Positions 6,873-13,104 of a stretch of DNA of 13,104 nucleotides are shown one piece after another. The DNA comes from DATLBY01 sp035526665 (GTDB taxonomy: Bacteria > Acidobacteriota > Terriglobia > Bryobacterales > Bryobacteraceae). A program made the position numbers and the translations under genes. Location: NCBI GenBank assembly GCA_035526665.1, contig DATLBY010000259.1, positions 1 to 13,104 on the forward strand, given 5' to 3'. The notes beneath the pieces were generated by a model. The model worked only from the letters and a program-made list of their open reading frames with translations, was not told the DNA's origin and searched no databases. Every line of letters begins with the position of its first letter. Position 1 is the first letter of the stretch.

Positions 6873-6906
6873 AATCCCCTCAATCTTGACCTACATTGAG
6901 GGGATT
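6873..6906. promoter_or_regulatory. perfect 12-bp inverted repeat over the cysM promoter
   Basis: AATCCCCTCAAT (6873-6884) and its exact reverse complement ATTGAGGGGATT (6895-6906) flank a 10-base centre. The centre carries the -35 of the cysM promoter and the right arm fills the spacer, so a bound dimer would block polymerase. No T-run follows on either strand, arguing against a simple terminator, although RNA from the upstream gene would still fold here. Confidence 0.6.
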
Positions 6907-6914
6907 CGTACAAT
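6886..6914 (+). promoter_or_regulatory. sigma-70 promoter of the cysM cluster
   Basis: TTGACC (6886-6891), a 17-bp spacer and TACAAT (6909-6914). The expected start is near 6921, leaving a leader of only about six bases before the ATG at 6927 and no room for a Shine-Dalgarno. Confidence 0.65.
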
Positions 6915-6926
6915 GAAAACATCCAC

Positions 6927-7883
6927 ATGGAGTCGCAGCTAGTCACGAGTAGTGTCTCCGGTCCACCCGCCACATCCATTCTGTCGCAGATCGGGAACAC
7001 TCCGCTGGTGCAGTTGCAAAGACTTACGGCGGATCTCCCGGGCATCGAAATTTATGGGAAGGCCGAGTATCGCAATCCCGGTGGCTCGGTCAAAGACCGG
7101 CCGGCTCTGAATATGATCCGGGACGGCGAGCGTACCGGTAAGTTAAACAAACAGAAGATTATTCTAGATGCAACCAGCGGTAACACCGGGATCGCTTATG
7201 CCATGATCGGCGCGGCTAAGGGATACCGTGTGCGCCTCTGCCTGCCGCAAAATGCGTCGCTCGAGCGGAAACGCATCCTGAAGGCCTATGGCGCTGAGAT
7301 TGTGTTCACCGATCCGGCGGAAGGATCGGATGGGGCCATTCGCAAGTGCCGGTCGATTTACGCCGACAATCCGGAGCAGTATTTCTATCCCGATCAGTAT
7401 AGTAATCCCGCTAACTGGCAGGCCCATTACGATACTACCGCTGTAGAAATAATCGAGCAGACCGAGGGCAGGATTACTCACTTTATCGCCTGCATGGGAA
7501 CCAGCGGAACCTGTATGGGGGTTTCGCGGCGGCTCCACGAGGACGTCCCGGGGGTGAAGTGCTACTCGGCGCAGCCGTCTTCGGGGTTTCACGGGCTGGA
7601 GGGATTGAAGCACATGCCCACCGCCATTGTCCCGGCCATCTATGATCCTGCGGTGCCCGATGAAAACTTGTGGCTTGAGACCGAGGATGCGCATCGAATG
7701 GTGCGTAGGGTGGCGCGCGAGGAAGGCATTTTGATCGGCGTATCGGCCGGAGCTAACCTGCATGCTTCCCGTAAAATAGCGGAGGAATTGGCTTCGCTGA
7801 GCAAGAAGGCGCTGATTGTTACGATTCTTTGCGACGGCGCTGACAAATACCTGAGCGAGCATTTTTGGGATGATCCGGATTGA
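6927..7883 (+). CDS. cysM: PLP-dependent cysteine synthase, CysM type (likely O-phosphoserine sulfhydrylase)
   Basis: 318 residues, cytosolic fold-type II PLP enzyme making cysteine from an activated serine and a sulfur donor. Visible motifs: 'IGNTPLVQL' (22-30), PLP lysine K56 in 'NPGGSVKDRP', substrate loop 'TSGNTGIAYA' (83-92), PLP-phosphate loop 'GTSGTCMG' (191-198) and C-terminal 'GVSAGANLHA'. In M. tuberculosis CysM, Arg220 selects O-phosphoserine; by eye the same place ('LKHM') has K228, also basic, so O-phosphoserine is the probable substrate. The neighbours (JAMM peptidase, CysO-type carrier, MoeZ-type activator) point to a protein thiocarboxylate, not free sulfide, as donor. The ATG at 6927 has no ribosome site and sits just after a promoter. 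The stop overlaps the next gene by 14 bases. Confidence 0.9.
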   Translation: MESQLVTSSVSGPPATSILSQIGNTPLVQLQRLTADLPGIEIYGKAEYRNPGGSVKDRPALNMIRDGERTGKLNKQKIILDATSGNTGIAYAMIGAAKGYRVRLCLPQNASLERKRILKAYGAEIVFTDPAEGSDGAIRKCRSIYADNPEQYFYPDQYSNPANWQAHYDTTAVEIIEQTEGRITHFIACMGTSGTCMGVSRRLHEDVPGVKCYSAQPSSGFHGLEGLKHMPTAIVPAIYDPAVPDENLWLETEDAHRMVRRVAREEGILIGVSAGANLHASRKIAEELASLSKKALIVTILCDGADKYLSEHFWDDPD

Positions 7884-8295
7884 AAATGAAGCATGGGACG
7901 TGATGGTGGCCCATGCCAGAGATACCTATCCAAACGAGTGCTGCGGCGCGATGATCGGCTCCACCGACGGCGGCGGCCAAAAACTGGTGAAGACGGCCGT
8001 TGTTCTCGAGAATGCGTTTCGAGGAGAGCAGGGGGCGCGGTACGAGCTGCGCAGCGAAGATCTGCTCAAGGCGGAAGCCGAGGCCAGGCGCCTGGGAATG
8101 GAGCTGATCGGCATATTTCATTCGCATCCAGATTGTGACGCCTACTTCTCGAAGACGGATCTGGAGAACTCCTGTCCGTGGTATTCTTTCGTAGTTCTAT
8201 CGATTCAAAAGGGCGAATTCCACCACGCAAACAGCTTCCTGCCGGATGCGGACCAGACGCGGGCCGAGCCGGAAGAACTCCAATATCCGAGGTAA
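7870..8295 (+). CDS. mec: JAMM/MPN+ metallopeptidase, Mec type
   Basis: 141 residues, cytosolic zinc peptidase. The JAMM set is complete: E23 in 'YPNECCG', then H84, H86, S94 and D97 in 'HSHPDCDAYFSKTD'. In the M. tuberculosis pathway this enzyme cuts cysteine from the carrier CysO after CysM has attached it. Relatives such as QbsD instead trim extra residues from a carrier's C-terminus to expose Gly-Gly. The next gene's carrier has such extra residues, so this protein may do both jobs; that is inference. The ATG at 7870 overlaps the end of cysM by 14 bases, and only three bases separate its stop from the carrier ATG, so all are translated together. Ribosome-site evidence is weak and the overlap carries the start choice. 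Confidence 0.88.
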   Translation: MIRIENEAWDVMVAHARDTYPNECCGAMIGSTDGGGQKLVKTAVVLENAFRGEQGARYELRSEDLLKAEAEARRLGMELIGIFHSHPDCDAYFSKTDLENSCPWYSFVVLSIQKGEFHHANSFLPDADQTRAEPEELQYPR

Positions 8296-8298
8296 TGA

Positions 8299-8583
8299 AT
8301 GGCTAAAATTTTGATTCCCACCCCGCTACGACAATTTGTCGAAAAACAGGATTCGGTCGAAGTGAGCGGCGCCACCGTAGGGGAGCTGCTCTCCGGTTTG
8401 ACGGAAAAATATCAGGACCTGCGGCGGCATCTGTTCAACGATCAGGGCAAATTGCGGAGCTTCGTCAATGTATACGTGAACGATGAAGACATTCGCTACC
8501 TGGGCAAAGATGCAACGCCGGTAAAGGAAGGGGATACGGTTACCATCGTGCCGAGCATTGCTGGAGGATCTCATGGCAGTTGA
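8299..8583 (+). CDS. cysO: CysO/MoaD/ThiS-like sulfur carrier with C-terminal tail
   Basis: 94 residues, small ubiquitin-like sulfur carrier of the cytosol. The pattern is that of mycobacterial CysO: 'ILIPTPLRQF' at the start, 'FVNVYVNDEDIRY' near 55-67 and 'EGDTVTIVPSIAGG' at 77-90. Carriers of this family act through a free C-terminal Gly-Gly that is adenylylated and turned into a thiocarboxylate. Here G89-G90 is followed by Ser-His-Gly-Ser, so the primary product cannot be activated until four residues are removed, presumably by the adjacent JAMM peptidase. The stop lies 11 bases inside the next gene, and the two glycine codons also form that gene's ribosome site. A MoaD or ThiS role is less likely given cysM and mec alongside. 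Confidence 0.88.
   Translation: MAKILIPTPLRQFVEKQDSVEVSGATVGELLSGLTEKYQDLRRHLFNDQGKLRSFVNVYVNDEDIRYLGKDATPVKEGDTVTIVPSIAGGSHGS
8563..8567 (+). promoter_or_regulatory. Shine-Dalgarno of the MoeZ-type gene, inside cysO
   Basis: GGAGG five bases before the ATG at 8573. The same bases form part of the two terminal glycine codons of the carrier. This decides the ATG at 8573 over an in-frame TTG at 8558. Confidence 0.75.
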
Positions 8584-9742
8584 AGTTCCCGTGCAACCAG
8601 CGACCTTATCCAACGAAGAAATACTCCGCTACAGCCGTCACCTAATCATGCCCGAGGTGGGTATGGAAGGTCAGCTCAAGCTGAAGAATGCAAGTGTCTT
8701 ACTGGTCGGAACGGGCGGTTTGGGTGCTCCGCTTGGCCTCTATCTGGCGGCCGCTGGCGTGGGCAGGATCGGGCTGGTGGATTTCGACATCGTCGACTAT
8801 ACCAACCTCCAGCGGCAAGTCATTCACGGCACCAAGGATGTCGGCCGAAAAAAGTTAGACTCGGCGGCGGACCGGATGACCGATATCAATCCGCATGTCC
8901 GGATTGACCGGCACGAAGTGGCGCTCACCAGCGAGAATGCACTGCAAATCATCAAGGACTACGACTTTGTAGTAGATGGCACGGATAACTTCCCGACACG
9001 CTATCTGGTGAACGACGCCTGCGTGTTGAGCGGCAAGCCCAATGTCTACGGGTCTATCTTTCGCTTTGAAGGGCAATCGACGATTTTCGCGTATCCCGGC
9101 GGACCGTGTTACCGCTGCCTTTATCCCGAGCCACCGCCTCCCGGTCTGGTGCCGAGCTGCGCCGAAGGCGGCGTGCTGGGGATTCTTCCCGGTATGATCG
9201 GGATTGTCCAAGCCACTGAAACGGTGAAACTTATCCTGGGAGTTGGCGAGCTGTTAGTTGGCCGCCTGCTGCTCTACGATGCTCTGAATATGCGGTTCCG
9301 CGAGCTGAAACTGCGGCGCGATCCCGAGTGCCCCGTTTGCGGCGATCATCGGACAATCACCAAGCTGATCGACTACGAACAGTTCTGTGGAATTCCGGCG
9401 CAGCCCGAAGTTGCCGCTGAGGTCCCGGGAGACATTGATCCTACAGATGTAAAACAAAAAATGGATCGCGGGGATGAGTTCATTTTAATCGACGTTCGCG
9501 AACCCCACGAATATCAGATCTGCAGCATTCCCGGCGCACGGCTGATTCCACTCGGCGAACTTCCTAAGCGTGTGAATGAACTCAATAGCGCGGACGACAT
9601 CATTGCGCACTGCAAGAGCGGGATGCGAAGCGCCAAGGCCGTTGATTTTCTACGGCAGGCGGGTTTTCGAAAAGTGCGCAACATGAAAGGCGGAATCCTC
9701 GCCTGGAGTGACCAGGTCGATCCGCGAGTTCCCAAATACTAG
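8573..9742 (+). CDS. moeZ: MoeZ-type E1-like adenylyltransferase fused to rhodanese
   Basis: 389 residues in two domains. The ThiF/MoeB E1 domain (about 15-260) has the nucleotide loop 'GTGGLG' (46-51), the acidic strand end at D70, catalytic C196 in 'PSCAEGGVLG', and a zinc site of C179, C182, C253 and C256. The rhodanese domain (about 285-389) has 'LIDVREPHEY' and active-site C347 in 'HCKSGMRS'. The expected role is to adenylylate the C-terminal glycine of the preceding carrier and then transfer persulfide sulfur to it, giving a thiocarboxylate. M. tuberculosis MoeZ does this for CysO and MoaD-type carriers, so this copy may also serve molybdopterin synthesis. The start overlaps the carrier by 11 bases. 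This is the last gene of the cluster; no terminator is evident after it. Confidence 0.92.
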   Translation: MAVEVPVQPATLSNEEILRYSRHLIMPEVGMEGQLKLKNASVLLVGTGGLGAPLGLYLAAAGVGRIGLVDFDIVDYTNLQRQVIHGTKDVGRKKLDSAADRMTDINPHVRIDRHEVALTSENALQIIKDYDFVVDGTDNFPTRYLVNDACVLSGKPNVYGSIFRFEGQSTIFAYPGGPCYRCLYPEPPPPGLVPSCAEGGVLGILPGMIGIVQATETVKLILGVGELLVGRLLLYDALNMRFRELKLRRDPECPVCGDHRTITKLIDYEQFCGIPAQPEVAAEVPGDIDPTDVKQKMDRGDEFILIDVREPHEYQICSIPGARLIPLGELPKRVNELNSADDIIAHCKSGMRSAKAVDFLRQAGFRKVRNMKGGILAWSDQVDPRVPKY

Positions 9743-9772
9743 CGTATTGGTACTCACATAACTTCAATTTTC

Positions 9773-9801
9773 TTGGTTTTAGGGCCTTTATCCGCGAGAA
9801 T
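9773..9801 (+). promoter_or_regulatory. weak candidate promoter upstream of the GH36-like gene
   Basis: TTGGTT (9773-9778), 17 bp, GAGAAT (9796-9801). Both boxes are only partial matches. The 87-base gap from 9743 to 9829 holds nothing else I can name. Confidence 0.25.
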
Positions 9802-9829
9802 AGTTCTCCGGGATGGTGTTTCTCTGTTA

Positions 9830-11893
9830 ATGACGGCTCGACGACTGCTCATATTGCTTTGCGCATTCGGAGCCGTATTGAACGCACAATCCGAGTTCCG
9901 CTTCGATTTTGAGCCGGAAGAGGGCCGATGGCGATTAGCGAATGGCGTGGTGAAAGCCGTCTTTCAGCTCACCCCTGCCGGCACGTTTCAGTTTCAATCC
10001 CTGGCGGGTTTACCCGGCGAAGGCGTGTGGCGTAGTGCCGACCTGCGTCCTACATCCTTGGTTCGCGCTACCGTAGCCGACGACGTCTACACGTCGCGCA
10101 CGCGCTACATTTTTGTCCGGCAATTCGCCCAACCGGTTCCCAACGGATACAAACAGACCATCGTTCTACTCACCGAGGACCGGAACCTCCAGGTCACCCT
10201 GGAACTATTTATGTACCGGGATCAGCCCGTAATCCGGCACCGGGTGACCCTAAAAAATCTACAAACGGATCCGGTATATGTCACGCTGGCGGATCTTCTG
10301 CCGTGGTCGTTCGCGGATGAGCTGGGAACGTTTCGGACCATCCGTGTCAACCAGTGGGGTATCATCCCGCAACTACAAAACTTTGAGCCGCTGCAGGACA
10401 TTTTGGATCCGGGGGGCACTCCGATTGAGGTTCATTCGGGCTCGCGCGGCCAACACTGCTCGTGGTTTGCGCTGGCGGATCAAACTGGAAGGGGTCTGTT
10501 CGGGGGCTGGGAGTTCGATGGTAAAGCGAGTGGAACGCTGCAACACATCGGAGAGAGTAACTCGATTCGCATCTCTGTCCTGATGGACACATTACACCAT
10601 CCAATAGCTCCCGGGGCCGAGTTCGCGCTCCCGGCCGCCTTTCTGGGTGTCTTCAAAGGAGACTGGGACGATGCTGGTTTCCAGACGCAGCGGTTTGCGG
10701 ACCAGATATTGGCGAAAGCTCCGCCGGATCCCAACAACTTTCCGTATGTTGTCTGGGATTCCTGGGCGTATGACCAGACCATCAACGAGAATCGTCTTCT
10801 CGCCAATGCGGAGATTGCCGCGGGCCTGGGTTTTGAGCTTTTCGTCGTGGATCTCGGCTGGGCGAACAAAATTGGCGACTGGAAGGAAGATCGCGGCAAA
10901 TTCCCGAGCGGCCTGCGGGCCCTTTCCGATTTTGTACACTCCCGTGGGATGAAGTTCGGTCTTCACTTTGCCCTGGCGGAAGCGGCGCCCGATGCTCCGG
11001 TCCTTTTAAATAATCCAGACTGGACCTCCTCGGAAACCTATCACTATCACGGGGCCAACTCGCTCTGTCTCTCAAACCGCCCGGCGCGCGATTGGATCGT
11101 GCAACAGGCCATCCAGATGATTGACGACTACGGCGTGGATTGGATTCTACAGGACGGAGAGAATATGGTGAAGCAGTGCAACAAGACTACCCATACCCAC
11201 GATCCGAAGGATAGTAATTACAGCAATTCCGTCGAGGGGCTAAACGCGGTGATTGAAGCGATTCAGGCGGCCCGGCCCAATGTGGTTTGGGAAAACGGCG
11301 GGAACGGCGGCACCATGATGACCTTCAACATGGTGCAGAAATACGTCACCTCAATGACGAACGACGCTTCAGGCACATCCGATTCACGGAAAGCGGCCTA
11401 TGGCGCGACCTTTCCATTTCCGCCCCGCTACGCGGACCGGTACATGACCGGCCAGGTGATCGATTCCTACACGACACGCAGCTTCATGTTTGGCGGACCA
11501 TGGATCTTCATGAATCGGCTGCCGGATCTGAGTTCCGAGGAACGGAGCTTCGTGTCGGCGGAAGTCAAAGCCTTCAAAAATGTTCGATCCAGCGTAAGGG
11601 ACGCGAAGATTTATCATCTTAGCGCTCCTGCCCGGGATACTATCGATGCCATTCAGTCCTACGATGCCAAGCAGCGCTCCGGGGTAGCCGTCGTTACGCG
11701 CGACGGCGGGGAGTTAGCTCGATATCAGCTCTCGTTTCGCGGATTGGAGGCCGAGACGCTCTACCAGGTGACTTTTCAGGACGACCCCAGGACCCTGTCC
11801 CTAACGGGTTTACAATTGATGCGCGATGGGGTTAGCGTCAGTCTTCCAAAAATACAGTGCTCGGAAATTGTCTTCGTCAACGCGGCGGGCTAA
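9830..11893 (+). CDS. secreted GH36-like (alpha-galactosidase superfamily) glycoside hydrolase
   Basis: 687 residues. A signal peptide 'MTARRLLILLCAFGAVLNAQ' sends it to the periplasm or outside, and fixes the ATG at 9830. Residues about 20-300 form a beta-rich N-terminal region. A clan GH-D TIM barrel follows: 'YVVWDSWAYDQ', 'AAGLGFELFVVDLGW', 'GMKFGLHFALAEA', 'DWILQDGENM', 'VVWENGGNGG' and 'TSMTNDASGTSD'. A small beta domain ends the protein. The probable nucleophile is D442, in the place of the usual 'KWD', and the probable acid/base is D512. The usual 'DDGW' is 'DLGW' and 'KWDMN' is 'LQDGEN', so it is a divergent relative whose sugar specificity cannot be assigned, though alpha-glycoside hydrolysis is likely. 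A membrane glycosyltransferase gene overlaps its end by 26 bases. Confidence 0.85.
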   Translation: MTARRLLILLCAFGAVLNAQSEFRFDFEPEEGRWRLANGVVKAVFQLTPAGTFQFQSLAGLPGEGVWRSADLRPTSLVRATVADDVYTSRTRYIFVRQFAQPVPNGYKQTIVLLTEDRNLQVTLELFMYRDQPVIRHRVTLKNLQTDPVYVTLADLLPWSFADELGTFRTIRVNQWGIIPQLQNFEPLQDILDPGGTPIEVHSGSRGQHCSWFALADQTGRGLFGGWEFDGKASGTLQHIGESNSIRISVLMDTLHHPIAPGAEFALPAAFLGVFKGDWDDAGFQTQRFADQILAKAPPDPNNFPYVVWDSWAYDQTINENRLLANAEIAAGLGFELFVVDLGWANKIGDWKEDRGKFPSGLRALSDFVHSRGMKFGLHFALAEAAPDAPVLLNNPDWTSSETYHYHGANSLCLSNRPARDWIVQQAIQMIDDYGVDWILQDGENMVKQCNKTTHTHDPKDSNYSNSVEGLNAVIEAIQAARPNVVWENGGNGGTMMTFNMVQKYVTSMTNDASGTSDSRKAAYGATFPFPPRYADRYMTGQVIDSYTTRSFMFGGPWIFMNRLPDLSSEERSFVSAEVKAFKNVRSSVRDAKIYHLSAPARDTIDAIQSYDAKQRSGVAVVTRDGGELARYQLSFRGLEAETLYQVTFQDDPRTLSLTGLQLMRDGVSVSLPKIQCSEIVFVNAAG

Positions 11894-13104
11894 GCTCCTT
11901 ACTTCCGCCGTATTTTTCCTTGCTTTCCTGCGTATCGCCTGGCAGGCTGACTCAACCGGCATCGCGAGCGGATACATCGATCCAGTGGCGCGGATCGCCG
12001 CTCAGGATGAGGCCGTCTATACCCATACTTCCATCCGGATGGCCACCCAGGGCGGCTGGCTGACACCCAAATTCCTGGGCCGCTTTGCGTTCTACAAACC
12101 GCCGCTGCTGTACTGGCTATCGGCGTCCGCCGGGCGCCTCTTCGGAATTAGTCCGTTGGCGCTGCGAATCCCGTCTGTGGTGGGCGGCGCAGCCGTCGCC
12201 GCCCTTGTATTCTGGTGGGCGCTGCGAATGGAAGGCCTGGTGGCGGGCATAGGGGCCGTTCTGCTTCTAGGCAGTACGTACTTGTGGTACACGCTCGGTA
12301 CCCTGAATCTGACGGATATGCTGCTTACCTGCTGCATCACGGCGGCAGCCCTGTGTCTTTTCGTGGACCCGCAGCTCCGCAGGCGCCATGTCTGGCTGGG
12401 CCTCGCGTTTGCCATCGCCGGGGCGCTCATGACTAAAGGGGTCGCTGGCGCGGTGCCCCTGCTGATCTGCGCCGGCGTCTGGTTTTCGGCATCTGAAAGC
12501 ACCCGCATGATCCGCATTGCCCAGGTGGTGGGACTTGCGGCGGCGTTCGCGCTGCCCTGGTATGTGTACCAGTTGATGGCCCATCCCCGCTGGTTCTGGG
12601 CGGAATTTGTACTGCTGGAGAATCTGAGCTTCGGGCTTGGCTCACCCCCACAGACCACCAGCGAAGGACAGCTCCAATTCTATCTGCGTCGGCTGGTCCT
12701 GCTGGACCTGCCTTTGCTGTGCGCGGCGATTGCGGCCCTTCCCGTATGGTGGAAGCGGAAGGGGCACGATCGCGCCGTGCTGATCGTGTGGATGACGGCC
12801 ATGGGTCTGGCGATTCTGGGGTTCCGCTACCGCAATGCAGCCTACCTGCTGCCTCTGATGCCGGCGCTGTGTCTCTGGGCGGCGCCGGTGCTGAAATGGA
12901 AACCCGTTTCTCTCATCCTGATTCCCGCCATTCTCTGCTGGCGTGGGGTGCCCTTCCAGCGAGGAACTACGCTACCCTCCGCGCCCCCGCTGAGCGAATA
13001 CTGCCGGCAAAGCCGATCCAATGAACTGCTCATTGTCGCCCCGGACGACGAGTTCTACGCGTCGGTGCTGCCGTTGAGCCGCGTCCGGTATGTCTACCTG
13101 GAAA
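11868..13104 (+). CDS. GT39/ArnT-like membrane glycosyltransferase (3' end outside window)
   Basis: An open frame runs from the end of the previous gene to the window edge, 412 codons without a stop. The protein is very hydrophobic, with many membrane segments, starting with 'LLTSAVFLAFLRIAW' near 10-24. The first extracytoplasmic loop holds the conserved acidic pair of the PMT/ArnT superfamily (D46-E47 in 'QDEAVYTHT'), then 'FYKPPLLYWL' (74-83) and 'LMTKG' near 175-179. Such enzymes move a sugar from a polyprenyl-phosphate donor to lipid or protein on the outer face of the inner membrane; donor and acceptor are unknown here. The start is uncertain. TTG at 11868 gives a 26-base overlap with the previous gene, while an in-frame ATG at 11826 gives 68. 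Neither has a clear ribosome site. Confidence 0.82.
   Translation, partial: MSSSTRRAKLLTSAVFFLAFLRIAWQADSTGIASGYIDPVARIAAQDEAVYTHTSIRMATQGGWLTPKFLGRFAFYKPPLLYWLSASAGRLFGISPLALRIPSVVGGAAVAALVFWWALRMEGLVAGIGAVLLLGSTYLWYTLGTLNLTDMLLTCCITAAALCLFVDPQLRRRHVWLGLAFAIAGALMTKGVAGAVPLLICAGVWFSASESTRMIRIAQVVGLAAAFALPWYVYQLMAHPRWFWAEFVLLENLSFGLGSPPQTTSEGQLQFYLRRLVLLDLPLLCAAIAALPVWWKRKGHDRAVLIVWMTAMGLAILGFRYRNAAYLLPLMPALCLWAAPVLKWKPVSLILIPAILCWRGVPFQRGTTLPSAPPLSEYCRQSRSNELLIVAPDDEFYASVLPLSRVRYVYLE

Noticed and set aside
6873..6906. Rho-independent terminator of the MBL gene
   Set aside because: The stem is strong but is followed by CGTACAATG rather than a T-run, and it overlaps a good promoter, so an operator or dual role is preferred.
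9254..13033. Minus-strand open frames within moeZ, the GH36-like gene and the glycosyltransferase
   Set aside because: Shadow frames in GC-rich DNA. The plus-strand frames carry signal peptides, catalytic motifs or membrane segments throughout.

Overview
The window is bacterial chromosome: dense, with short gaps, many overlapping gene ends and no tRNA, rRNA, CRISPR or intact mobile element. Base composition is GC-rich except for one visibly AT-richer stretch around 2047-2604. The gene mix suggests a soil-type bacterium, most likely an Acidobacteriota member of the Solibacter/Bryobacter kind: a secreted GH36-like glycosidase, a secreted metallo-beta-lactamase-fold protein, a CysO-type sulfur relay, and promoters sitting almost on the start codon. 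The taxon is inferred from gene content, not measured.

Left block (minus strand, 2046 down to 1): argC, argB and an N-acetylglutamate-synthase-like GNAT gene overlap end to start, forming an arginine operon cut by the window edge. Two tandem ARG-box-like palindromes sit over the argC start region, suggesting repression by an ArgR-type regulator.

Next (2159-2604, plus strand) is a lone, AT-richer ribbon-helix-helix-like gene. Its textbook sigma-70 promoter places the transcription start at or next to the ATG, with a repeated octamer inside the promoter that may be its own operator.

Central minus-strand block (5757 down to 2689): a zinc-ribbon/DUF4870-like membrane protein, then two consecutive CpaE/TadZ-like proteins (receiver domain plus MinD/ParA-type ATPase). 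The first copy keeps its key residues. The second has lost several receiver and ATPase residues. No other Tad pilus genes are visible.

Plus-strand block (5859-9742): a secreted ComEC-like MBL-fold protein, then cysM, a JAMM peptidase (Mec), a CysO-type sulfur carrier and a MoeZ-type E1/rhodanese. The last four are nearly contiguous and match the thiocarboxylate-dependent cysteine pathway known from Mycobacterium tuberculosis. MoeZ activates and sulfurates the carrier, CysM adds the sulfur to an activated serine (probably O-phosphoserine), and Mec releases cysteine. Here the carrier has a four-residue tail beyond its Gly-Gly, so the JAMM enzyme may also be needed to mature it. A perfect 12-bp inverted repeat overlaps the cysM promoter.

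Right end (9830-13104, plus strand): a secreted GH36-like glycoside hydrolase with unusual catalytic motifs, overlapped by a GT39/ArnT-like membrane glycosyltransferase that runs off the window. No gene-free gap exceeds 300 bases.
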